From: CAYWOS01 sp964459985
Lineage (GTDB): Bacteria > Bacillota > Clostridia > Christensenellales > Aristaeellaceae
Assembly: GCA_964459985.1 (NCBI GenBank)
Contig: CAYWOS010000012.1
Location: forward strand, 6,988-70,987
DNA length: 64,000 nt
Direction of reading: 5' to 3'
Below the pieces are notes generated by a model, which did no database searches, was not told where the DNA came from, and worked only from the letters and a program-made list of their open reading frames with translations. The position numbers and the translations under genes were made by a program. Below are positions 34,066 through 45,300 of the stretch, in pieces (position 1 is the stretch's first letter; each line of letters opens with the position of its first letter).

Positions 34066-34198
34066 CGCTTTTGTGTATGCAGTAGCATCTCGGTATGTGT
34101 AGTAGCGTTTCGGCGCGTAAATGCTGCGCAGAGCACGCCCGGGCGGCGTCCGGCGTCAGCGCTTCCGTACAACAGCGCTTCGGCGCGTACAGCAGCGC
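34041..34198 (+). repeat. Short 20-bp tandem repeats and a displaced copy
   Basis: Three imperfect 20-bp units lie at 34060-34079, 34080-34099 and 34100-34119, all starting with a (C/T)AGTAGC core and overlapping the stop codon of the preceding gene. A further unit lies at 34170-34189, preceded by GGCGTCAGCGCTTCCGTA, a near copy of the gene's last codons about 110 bp earlier. This suggests local duplication of the gene's 3' end. Confidence 0.55.
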
Positions 34199-34199
34199 A

Positions 34200-34608
34200 A
34201 AACACCCGTGCGGCGTCTCGGCATGAGCGAATACCGTAACCGCAGGTTTAGAAACAGATGATAGCGGCGCACGATGTTGATACGCCTTTACTTGGAAAAC
34301 CGCCTCTCGCGACAGTATTTTCGGAACGGCAGAGGGATTATGTTGTACTCGCAGTACGCGTATTCCTCCGCCGTTCTTTGATTGCTATTGCGTCCCGTTC
34401 CCACTGCGCGCGGAGGTCGCCGGTTGATCGAGAGGTATGCTAAACGCAGCTTGACAGTTTGAGCACAGAGAGTAAGGAAACACATTGAACAGGCATGATA
34501 CGACTTATCTCCTGCGCGGCGCTTTGCCGAGCCGTTAACGCGCCTGACAGAGCGCTGACGCGAGAATGGCATCCGTAACCAATATAATGAAAAAATGCGA
34601 ATTTTTTG
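34200..34608. other. Gene-free stretch
   Basis: No ORF with a ribosome binding site, RNA gene or strong hairpin could be supported here. The sequence is compositionally mixed and could contain the promoter-distal regulatory region of the TPR/adhesin unit. Confidence 0.5.
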
Positions 34609-34637
34609 GTGACAAATCAGGCAGGATATGTTATACT
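34609..34637 (+). promoter_or_regulatory. Promoter of the TPR and giant adhesin unit
   Basis: GTGACA (34609-34614), 17 nt, TATACT (34632-34637). It leaves a leader of about 215 nt before the TPR start codon, far longer than for other genes in the window. Confidence 0.7.
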
Positions 34638-34710
34638 GTAAGCGGCAAGGGAGAACGCTTTTTTGTTTGTGTATCAAAAACAGGGCATTTTCGGGCAAAA
34701 CACGCGTGAT

Positions 34711-34798
34711 CTCGAAGAAAACATACTGGATTCTATCATTATCAGCCTAGCACACGCTCAACGCAAGGGATTCTCAAGGAAAACATACTCGATTCTAT
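34711..34798 (+). repeat. 26-bp direct repeat in the TPR mRNA leader
   Basis: Positions 34711-34736 and 34773-34798 agree at 23 of 26 bases; both contain GAAAACATACT and GATTCTAT. The 62-bp spacing is not a multiple of three, so this is not a protein repeat. It lies in the untranslated leader and could bind a protein or small RNA. Confidence 0.6.
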
Positions 34799-34852
34799 AT
34801 CGCATCGAGAGGAAAACCAAAACAGACTATGGTATGTTTATAGGAGGCTGCT

Positions 34853-36262
34853 GTGAACACGGAAAACAAGGGTAAAAAAAGGCTCCTGTTGAGAACGATC
34901 GCCGCGATTCTTGCGCTCGTGATGGTGTATTCCGTCGTCAATTCACAGGGCGATCTGCTCCCCAGAATCGTTCGGGCGTTCGCGGAGGACGACCCGCTTT
35001 CGCGGATCTATTCGCTTTTACAGGGTCAGATTGAGGACCCGAAGACCTATGACGAGTATTACGAGCTCGCCACCATCGCCATCGGCAAAGGCGAGTACGA
35101 CGCGGCGCTTTCGCATCTGGACGACTGCGAAAAGCTGGCTGATCCGAACGACGCCGTGCAGATGGCCGATCTGATGCTTAAGCGCGCCTCGCTGTATGTG
35201 CTCATGCGGGAGTACGCGTCGGCGCTTCCCGTGCTGGCCCGGGCGCTTGCCTTTGATCCTCAATCGGCGCAGGCGCTGCTGTTGCGCGCGCAGATCTCGC
35301 TGGAGCAAAAGGAGTACGCCGCAGCCGCGCATGATTTGCAGGCGTACCTCGTGATTTCGCCTTCGGACAATACCATTCGCTCCACGCTCGCGCAGGTGTA
35401 TGAAACGCTCGGGCAGTATAAGGACGCGTCGCTCTGTTATGAGTTGCTGCGCGCCGGTTTGCCCGACGACGACAGCCACCGCCTGAACTCGCTGCGCTGC
35501 CTCTTCCTTGCGGGCGATTACGAAGAAGCGCTTCAGGGATTTGACGAATACCTCGTGAAATATCAAGAGACCGAAGAGGATAGCGCGGACGGCGTCGCCG
35601 AACAAGCGCCCGCCGAGATTGCGCCCGACGCGCTCGCCGCGACGGCATATTTCCTTCGCGCCGCCTGCAAAATGCAGCTGACCCGATACGGCGACGCCGT
35701 CGCCGATTATGCGCGCGCTATTCAATTCGGCTATACCGAGAGCCTTTGCCTCGAGCAAATGGTCACCTGCGCTTATGCGAGCGAGGATTACGGCAACGCG
35801 ATCAAGTACGGCGAAATGCTGCTTGCCGTCGACAATACGGCGGCGCTTGACGCGCTGTATCAGCGCATGGGCGCGGCGGCCGTCTCGCTCGAGCGCTACG
35901 AGGACGCCGTCCGATATCTCACGTCGTCCGTGGAGGCCAACCCCGATTTGACGGGCAGCTATTATTATCGCGGCGTCAGCCTGCTCTCGCTCGGACGCGC
36001 GCAGGAAGCTGCCGACGATTTCACCGCCTCGATCGATCAGGGCTATCTGACGCAGTTCTGCTATTACAATCGCGGCGTATGCTATATTCAGCTTCTTGAT
36101 TACGAGAAAGCGCTTGACGATATGGAGAAAACGCTGATCAGCGGCGACGAGCAATCGCTCAAGGACGCCGCCAAGGATATCCTCTGGCAGTTGGCGCAGT
36201 ATTACGAGAACCAGAAGAACAGCGCTGCCGACGGAATCGAAGCCGATCAAATCACCGAGTAA
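34853..36262 (+). CDS. Membrane-anchored tetratricopeptide repeat protein
   Basis: This 469-residue protein starts at GTG 34853, with AGGAGG 5 nt upstream. A hydrophobic segment at residues 13-29 either anchors it or acts as a signal peptide. From about residue 55 to 440 it is made of TPR-like helix pairs: AALSHLDDCEKLAD, ASALPVLARALAFDPQSAQA, EEALQGFDEYLVKY, GDAVADYARAIQFGY, EDAVRYLTSSVEANPDL, EAADDFTASIDQGY and KALDDMEKTLISG. Such scaffolds mediate protein contacts. Only 50 bp separate it from the giant adhesin gene, with no terminator, so a role in adhesin export, assembly or attachment is plausible. Confidence 0.88.
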   Translation: MNTENKGKKRLLLRTIAAILALVMVYSVVNSQGDLLPRIVRAFAEDDPLSRIYSLLQGQIEDPKTYDEYYELATIAIGKGEYDAALSHLDDCEKLADPNDAVQMADLMLKRASLYVLMREYASALPVLARALAFDPQSAQALLLRAQISLEQKEYAAAAHDLQAYLVISPSDNTIRSTLAQVYETLGQYKDASLCYELLRAGLPDDDSHRLNSLRCLFLAGDYEEALQGFDEYLVKYQETEEDSADGVAEQAPAEIAPDALAATAYFLRAACKMQLTRYGDAVADYARAIQFGYTESLCLEQMVTCAYASEDYGNAIKYGEMLLAVDNTAALDALYQRMGAAAVSLERYEDAVRYLTSSVEANPDLTGSYYYRGVSLLSLGRAQEAADDFTASIDQGYLTQFCYYNRGVCYIQLLDYEKALDDMEKTLISGDEQSLKDAAKDILWQLAQYYENQKNSAADGIEADQITE

Positions 36263-36312
36263 AGACAATCAACCTTTTAACCGACCCGACAAAATGTGGG
36301 AGGAAACCTGTT

Positions 36313-39300
36313 ATGATTAAAGGTACACACAGAGACGGACGGAATACCGGGCTGCTGGCGCGCGTCGCGTTTGCGATGGCGTGTTTGCTGCTGACGACCG
36401 CTCTTTTATGCGGCGTCCTGCCCGGCTGTTCAGGGCAAGCGTATGCCGAAACGGATGCGTCCGCCCCGCCCACTCAGGAAACGCCTCTCACGCAGGAACC
36501 GTCGGGCTTGCCGCCGGTTGATCCCGTCGATCCCGTCGATCCCGTCGATCCTGTCGATCCCGTTGACCCGGTCGATCCAGTCGACCCTGTTGACCCCGTC
36601 GATCCAGTTGATCCCGTTGACCCGGTCGATCCCGTTGACCCCGTCGATCCCGTCGATCCGGTCGATCCGGTCGATCCCGTCGATCCTGTCGATCCCGTCG
36701 ATCCTGTCGATCCCGTTGACCCGATCGATCCAGTCGACCCGGTCGATCCTGTCGACCCGTTTGACCCGGTCGATCCCGTCGACCCTGTCGATCCTGTCGA
36801 TCCGGTTGATCCCGTTGACCCGGTCGATCCAATTACGCCGGGCGATTCGTCGCTCGTGAACGCGCTGCCGATCACGGCGAGCTCAGGCGTGAGCGAAACC
36901 AATGCGCTCACCAATCCATCCGCGCCGATGCTTCTGAATGCGACGGGTGAAGACGCGCCAATAGGCACCGGCGATACGACGGTCGAGGCGTATGCCATCC
37001 CGGCGGGCAGCGCCTATATCAAAGAAATCGGCGCCGATATTTCCTACGGCAACACGGCGGACAGCAACGCGATCCAGACGGCGATGACCGACGCGCTGAC
37101 CTACATCAAGAGCCTGTATACGGGGGATGGCGAACCCGCCGATAAAACGGCGACCATCGTGGTGTCAGACGGCGTGTATCAGGGCGGTCTGACGGTGCAG
37201 CAGTCCGGGGGCAACGCCTTTGCCGAGCTGCTTACCGCCATTTTGGGCCTTGACAAGGATCAGGACGACAAGCCGAGCGGCAAGATCAACATCCGCATTG
37301 TCGCCGCCGACGCGCTGGCCGCCGACGGCAGCCTGACCGCGAATTCGGCGGGCGGCGCCGAGGTACAGGGCGATATCACGCTGGATATGCCCGGCATGAA
37401 CGTGGCGCTGGCGGGTCTGTACCTGTCCACGCGCGGACTCGTCAACGTAAGCAACGTCAATTCCTTTGAGTATTACGGCACCAAAAAGGACGACAACGTG
37501 ACCATTCGCGTGGTCAAGGTCAAAAAGAAGGTCAAGATCGACACCGGCATGGGCAACGACAAGGTGGATTTGCAGATCGAGCAGCGCCCGAACATCGATA
37601 TCGCCATTGAGACGCTGACGGCGGCCGATCTGGAAACGCTCCAGAATCTGACCAACTTCTCAGCCTCGACGCTTGAGGAACTGAAGGCCTCCGCGCAAAG
37701 CGTGGTGGATGCCGTAAAAACCATCACGGATACCATCGACGCATTCGATTACCATAAGCTCAGCGACGTGCTCGACGTGGACATCATGCTCGGCGAGGGC
37801 GACGATCAGATCCAATCGAAGCTCGTCAATACGACCGATTTAAGCCTGACGCCGCCCGACGAGGCGCTCGGGACGGGTTCGGTGATCGCGTTCGGCATCG
37901 ACATGAGCGCGACGAATATCCGCATTGACGGCGGCGCGGGCAACGACCGCATCGACGTCAGCGGCGGCGTGAAGCTGTCGCTCGCGCGTAATCTGACCGT
38001 GGCGGTCATTGATTATGTCACGCACAAGGTCAACGGCGAGGCGCTGACCGCGTCGATTCCGTCCAGCACCATGAGACTGCGCGGCGGCGCGGGCGACGAC
38101 GTGTTCACCGTCAACACCACCACCGCATTTGTGCCCGTTACGCAGATGGAAATCGCTGTGTACGGCGAAACGGGGTACGACCGACTGCATTTGACGGGCA
38201 AGCTTGACGATAGCAAACCCGCCGATCAGCGCATCACACAAAGCGGCAACGAACTGACCATTCGGGCGCTTGCCGAAATCACGCTGCTCGGCGGCGAATA
38301 CCTGCCGTCCATCGCGATTCCTTTCAAGGATACGTTCTTCGTTAATTCCGTTGACGTCGAGGCGTTCACTGACGCGCTTGCCAACAAACGCACGATCAAT
38401 ATCGCGGACGTCGCGCCCGGCACGACGGCGCAATCCTTCACCGACTATATCATCACGCCTGAGGAGGGCGAATACTCGTTCTTTGTCGACAACGACGATA
38501 CGGTAACCGCCCGTTATCGCGTCAACTACACATCCGATATGATACTGCCGGCGGCAGGGCTTTTCCTGACCAACATCGTGGCAACCGGCGGCAATGATAT
38601 ATTATATGTAGAAAAACTTGTCGCCGAGGGCTTCAACCTGAACCTTTCGGGCAGGCATGTCTACATAGAGGGCGAGCTCAAGGGCAAGAACATCCTTGTG
38701 GAAGCCATCGCTTCCGACGACGCGGTCGCCGCGCTCGAGCAATCGCTGGTCGAAGACGACTTAAATGAAGAAAACAACATGTCCGTCGAGGTCGGTCTGT
38801 ACGCTGCGGAGAACGACGTCGCCATTCGCGTGCTCGCGGGCGCCGATGTGATCGCATCCGAAACGATCGATATGATCGCCGGGCTGACGCTCGAAAAGCC
38901 GTTTATCCCCTTGATCGACGAATCCTTCAATCCCTTCACGCTTAAGATCGGCGACGCCGACGTGACCATTCGCGGATCGGTGAAGGCGGGCGGTTCCATC
39001 CAGGCGCGCAGCGAATTGAATATTTCGATCGACGTGACCAACGCGCTGCTCAAGGTCGTCGTTCCGCTCGCGGTCGGCGTGGCGGTCGGCTCGTCAAAGG
39101 TCATCGTCGAGGGCGACGCGATTCTGGACGCCGGCGCGAGCGTCAATCTCCGCGCCGAGAGCGATATCAACGTTCTCTCCGAAGCCATCGCGGGCGCGCT
39201 CAAGTTCTCCATCTCGCTGACCGTTGTCCAGATGGAAACCAAGACCATCGTGCGCGGCAACGCCAATATCAAGGCCGACGGCGACACCGATCTGACCGCC

Positions 39301-42300
39301 GCCGCCTTCGTCAAGGCGATCTCCTTTGCCACCGGCAAGAAGCATAATATCCTTTCTCTCTCGCCGCAGTCGGGCGTGTTCATCGCGGCGACCTTCATCC
39401 AGCAGGAGACGGCGGTCGAGCTGCTCGAACACGCCGGCGTCGAGAAGACCGGCGCGCTGCGCCTGTATTCCTCCTCAATCATCCAGAGCGATAACGCCGC
39501 GATCAGCATTCCCGCTCCGTCGGCGACCGATTCGCCCTTCTCGGTGTTCAGCGTCATTCCCTTCGTCGAGAAGCTCGCGGGCGTGGCGCCCGCCGGCAAT
39601 CAGACCATGGTGGGCAAGCTGCTTTCCAAGATCACGGGCAGCAACTCGCTGGGCAACAAGTTCACCGACGCCACCAAGTCCGCTGTGCCCGAGGAAAGCG
39701 GTTCGGTCAAGCAGGTCATGGGCGCGCTGTCGCTGGGCTATATCTCCAATGAAAATACCGCACGGATCGATACGTACGAAGCGGTCGTCGCATCGGGCGA
39801 TATCGCCGTTCACGCGACGGGAAGCACGGTTTCCTCGCTGCGCGCCGACGGCTCGCTGTACAAAACGCCGCCGATTGATCCAGTCACGGGCGCGACGCCG
39901 GAGGATTCCCCCAAGACCGCGATCGGCGCGGGCGTTACCGTGGGCATCTTTACTCACAACAATATCGCTGAAATTATCAAGGGCAGTTTGACCGGCAGGG
40001 GGCTGTCGGTGATCGCCGATTCGGGATATACGGCGTCCTCGGTCACGGCGAAGGCGGGCCATATTCCCGCGACCGCCAATTTCGGGCTGGGCGGCGCGGT
40101 CGGCGTGCACATCACGAAAGTGGTGAACAACGCGCGGCTTAGCGTCAGAGCGACGTATCATCTGCGCGACGGCTCGCTGACGGTCGTTTCCGAAGGCCGC
40201 GGCTCGTTCGTCACGGCGGGCGACGCCTCGGGCAAACGCGAGCGCCGCAGCTTCTCCATCGGCGGTCTGACCATTCCGCTCGTTCCCGCCAACCAGTCTA
40301 CCTCGGGCAGCGCGGGCATCGGCGCTGGCATCGCGGTCGCCATTACGGGCATCGATTTCACCGCCGTGATCGAGGACGGCGTTCGCATTGAAACGATCGA
40401 CGGAAAAAAGCTCAACGATGTGACGGTCCGCGCGAAGTATACCGCGCGCGAGTATTTTGACGCGGCGGCCGGCGCGAGCGGCGGCACGGCGATCGTGCCC
40501 GTTCTGGCGCTCGCCGTGAGCGGCTTGTACACGCAGGCGCATGTCGGCGCGATGGGCAACGCGCTTGATTTGACCGGCAACCTTTCGATCCTTTCCGCCG
40601 CCGCGATGACGCGCACCATGAGCGTCGACGCCGCGGCTGTCGGCGCGGGCGCGGGCGTGGGCGCTTCCTTCGGTATCGCCATACTGAACGATCTTGCCGA
40701 GGCGGCGCTTGAGCGCAGCGCGACGGCGGAGAATATTTCTATCGACGCTTCGGCGATCAGCCGCTTCAGCCAGACTGTCAAGGCGAGCGCCAAGGGCGCG
40801 GCGCCGGCGTCCGATCCCAACGGCGGGACGACGCCCGATCAAATCGGGAAGAACGACGCCGAGAAGAACGCCAACCAGGACGATCTGGACAAAGCCATGG
40901 AAGAGGACGGCAAGAAAAACAACAATAACACGCCGGGCAGCTCGGACGAAAAAGGCGAAGCCGATAAAATGGCGGACAAGAACACCAAGAACGCCGAGGA
41001 CATGTCCAAGAACGTCAATACCAAGAACGTCAACCCCGACAGCGTGAAAAACGCTTCCAAGAACAGGCCGCAGGCGGCGACGCAGGAAGGCAACATTCAA
41101 GTCGCTGCGGGTCTGGCACTCAACATCCAGCAGAACAACGCGTCGGCGCGGCTGGGCGACGGGCTGGTCATCAAGGCGAACGACAATCTGACCGTGCGTT
41201 CGCTCGGCGATACCGACGCCGTCATCAAAGCAAACGCCAGCGCGACGAACTCCGAAATCGGCGTGGGCGTCGCGGTCGCTATTAATTACGTTCGCTTCGC
41301 CAACAAAGCCTACATCGGCTTGAGCAAGATCACCGCGAAATCGCTCACGCTGCGCGCCGATATCGTCGAAGCGGCTGAAAAAGCAAGCGTCGAAGAAATA
41401 CTCGCCGATCTGCTCCGTTACTTCGCCGATACCGAAGGGCTTCAATTCCTGATCGACGCGCTTCTGGAAGCCGAAGGCGAGGACAGCCTCGGCGATCTTT
41501 TGGCGGGCAATGAAGCGTATGACGGGCTTGATTTGAACGACAAGGAGACGGTGGAAAAACTCGTTATCGATCTGCTTGTCTCCAAGCTCACGGACAATCC
41601 CTTTGATACCTCCAAAGCGATCGCCGGCGAGCTGGTCGAATCCATCGTCAAGCAGTTCGTCGATACGCTCACCGATCCGAGCTTCCTGCTCGGGTTGATC
41701 GTGGGCGGAGCGAAGGGGCGCATCGACACCATTTTGAGCAAATACGGCCTGACCGCCGAGGTTGCCGCGAAGCGTATTTATGACGCCGTATCGACGGCGC
41801 TCAGCATCAAATTCGGCAGTCCGAGCGAACTGGAAGGCACGGGCAACCTGATCTCGACCAGCGCCATCGCCGGCGCCGGCGCCGCGAACGTCGGCGTCGC
41901 GGGCGCGGCGTCCATCGCCGTGATTCGCGGCGATACGCAGGCTGTGATCGCCGACAGTTTGGCGCGGCAGACGGATGATCTTGTGATCTCCGGGATTGCC
42001 CAGATCGCGGCGTACGGCGCGCAAAACGTGTACAACACCGCTTCCGCCGCGCCCGATAAGAACGGCATGGCCGCCAAGAACAAAGACGGTTCCGGCTCGA
42101 CGGGTAGCGCGGGCGAAGCGGGCGTCGGCGTCGGCGCGTCTGTCGCGCTGGCTACTATCGACGTCGTGGTTAACGCGCTTTTAGGCAATCACCGTGATCT
42201 GCGCGCCGAAGCGCTCTCCATTGTCGCCAACTCGCGCAGCGATATCGATTCGGTATCGGTGGCGGGCAGCGATCCCATCGCGCGCCGCGACAGCATTCCC

Positions 42301-45300
42301 ATGACGACGCCCGAATTGGGCGGCGCGACCAATACCGTCGCGCCCAACAACACCACCAACAAATCAATCGCGCTGGACGCCTCGGTCGCCATGGCGATCG
42401 TGGACAACGTCGTTCTTGCCCGCGTCGGCGAGGGCGCGCATATCGCGCTCAACGGCGGCAACGTGATTGAAACGGCGGACGAGATCAGCAAGGACGAGTT
42501 TGAAAAAGCCAATTTCTGGATGCGCGCGTATCAGCGCGGCCAGACGCTCGCCAATGCCTCCGGCTTTGCCATGGGCGGCAAGGCGGCGGTCGGCGCGGCG
42601 GTTGCCGTCAACCTGATTACCTCCGATATCCGCGCCTCCTTCCTCGGCGAGGGCAAGGCGGGCGGCAAGGCGAAGGTGGAAGCAATCACCTCCAACGAGG
42701 ATGAAGCGCACGCGCTGGCGACCGCCGTAGGCGCGAGCCTCGACAGATACCTGTCCAAAATCCGCGAGCTGTTCAACATGTTAAGCGTCGGGTCGACGCC
42801 GCCGACGCTCGGCGCAAAGATCAACGCGACCATCGTCGGCAAGCTCAATTCATTCGCCGGCCCCGCCATGCAGACGGGCGGCTCGATGATCGCAGGGCTT
42901 CCGCTCCTGCCTACTTTGCTGGCGCGGCTGAATATCAAGCTGCCGGAAGCGCCCAAGAATGATACGGCGAACGACAAGCTGAAACAGAACGGCGGAACGC
43001 CGCCTGCTTCGCCGCAGGATATGGACCAGAGCGCCAAGAAACAAAAGAGCATCAACATCGCGGCCGCGGCCGGCGTCAACGTGACCGAACACAAGGCGAC
43101 GGCAGAGGTGCTGGGCGATCTCACAGCGCGCGATGTTGAGGTCAAATCCGAAAACCGTTCCAACTACCGCACGCTTGCCACCGGCGCGGCCGTCAACATC
43201 GACACCGGCAGCAACTGCATTTCGGCGGGCGTCGCCGTAACGGTCAACGATAACGAAGCGCGCGCCACGCTGGACGGCGCCGTGATCGCGCAGGGCGATT
43301 CGGGCGCGAAGGACGACGGCGACGTGCGCGTCGTCGCGACGCTCACGCAGAACATGGACGAGCAGTATCGCGGCTTGCTGGCGGCGCAGGCGCTGGCCGG
43401 CAGCGTGACGGGCTCGGGCGGCACGGTCGGCTTTGCCGGCGCGGTCGCCGTGATGGTCGCCAAGGCGCGCGCGCTCGCGCAGGTGGCGAACGACGCGATT
43501 CTGCGCGGCGGACGCATTATAGTAGAAGCAACCGATCAATCCAAGCTCGCCGTGCGCGCCGGTGGAATATCGGTCGGCGGCGCGAAGGCCAGCCTCGGCG
43601 CGTCGTTCGGGATTGTGTACGCCGAGAACGCCATCAAGGCGCTCGTCGGGAATCGCGCGAATATCACGGGCTCGTCGCTTCGTGTCGAAGCGAAAAAGCT
43701 GGCTGTCGATTCGAGCGATTACGTCTTCCCGCTCGGGCTGAACACCCTGTTCACCGTCGATGTGAGCGATGAAAATCCCGATAAGAAAGGTCTCATTAAC
43801 CTGAAGACCACCACCGCGCCCAACGGCGTCGTCGCCATCGACGTTGCCATCGGCACGGACGATTTCCTGAAAATCTTCGATACGCTCAACTATCTGGCGT
43901 CCGTCAACTACTACATTGAAACAATCGCCGGAAGTATCGCAGCCGGCGCCGATGCCAAACTGGCGATGGCCGGCGCGTTCTCGCTGCTCATGACGGGCAA
44001 TCAGACCGAAGCGTCCATCGGCAGCGACGCCACCATCAATCTGGACGAGGGCGACGCCGCGGTGATCGCCGAGAATCATACCAACACCCGCGTGATCGGC
44101 GGCGCGATGGGCGCGACCTCGGGTACGGCGGGCGTCGGCGTGAATATTGCTTCTATCGACGATCGCGACAAGGTGTACGCGATTGTCGGCGACCGCACGG
44201 TCATCGAATCGGCGGGCAATACGACGGTGTCGGCGAAAGCAAAATCGGACGCCATGGCGATCACGGTCGCCGCAGGCGTGGCGACGGGCGCGGGCGGCGG
44301 CGGCGCGGCGATCGGCGGCGGCGTCAACGTGATCGTGACGGGCAGCGACGTGCGCGCGACGCTCGGCGACGACGTTGAAATCACGGCGCTCAAATCAGCA
44401 AGGCTCATTGCGGAGAATGTATCCGATCTGATGCTGATCTCGACCTCGGTGGGCGTGTCGACCGGCACGTCGGCCGCGGCGGGCGGCACCTTAGGCGTGA
44501 TTGTGACCGGCAACAAAACGCTCGCCGTGACAGGCGACGACGTGGTAATCCGCGCGGGCGAAGGCGTCACGGTTCGCGCGAACTCCGAAGAAAAGCTCAT
44601 CGACATTCTCGCCTCGCTTTCGGGCGCGGCGGGAACCGGGGTCAGCGTGGCGGGCACCATCGGCGTGTTGGTCGCGCAGTCCGAAACGCGCGCGCAGGTC
44701 GGCAACAAGGCGCGCGTCATCACCACCAAGGGCAGCGCTGAAATACTGGCGGGCGGCAAGGTCAAGCAGATCGTCGTCATGGCGGCCGCCACGGCGGGCG
44801 GCGGATCAGCCGCCGTCGGCGCGAGCGTCAATGTCGGCGTGTTCGAGCAGAAGGTGCTCTCGCTCGTCGGTGATAACGCCGAGCTGATCGCCGAAAACCT
44901 CGAGGCTGGACAAAACACCGTTATTCTCGCGGAGGGCGAAAACCAGACCATCATGGTCACCATCGCCGGCGCGGCCGCGCCGAGCGGCGTCGGCGTGTCG
45001 GGCACGATCCCGGTGGTCGTCAGCGAGTCCACGATCCGCGCGCGGATGGGAAGCGAATCGCGCGCCGAAGCGGGGGACAGCGTCGTCATCAGCGCCGATC
45101 TGATCACGGGGTTCTATTCGGTCGGCGGCGCGATCGCGCTGGCGGGCGGCTCGGCCGCCGTGGGCGCGACGATCAGCACCATGGTTATCGGCAATACCGT
45201 CGAAGCGCTGGCTGAAGACGCCGCGAAACTGATCGCGCATGCCGCGATCACGACCGATACTGGGCTTCTTCCGGGCGTGCTGCTGCCCAATCGCACAGAG

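Noticed and set aside
34640..34666. Attenuator right after the TPR promoter
   Set aside because: AAGCG/CGCTT with a T-run looks like a terminator, but its 5' arm lies at or before the expected transcription start and the stem is only 5 bp.
34663..34875. 70-residue upstream ORF overlapping the TPR start
   Set aside because: It needs a TTG start with a distant weak ribosome binding site, and the composition is that of leader DNA; possible but not supported.
36517..36831. CRISPR-like array
   Set aside because: Units are 9 bp, contiguous, in frame and without spacers.
36474..36998. Minus-strand Gly-Ser-Thr repeat protein
   Set aside because: It is the antisense reading of the VDP units; the plus-strand frame has the signal peptide, ribosome binding site and continuation.
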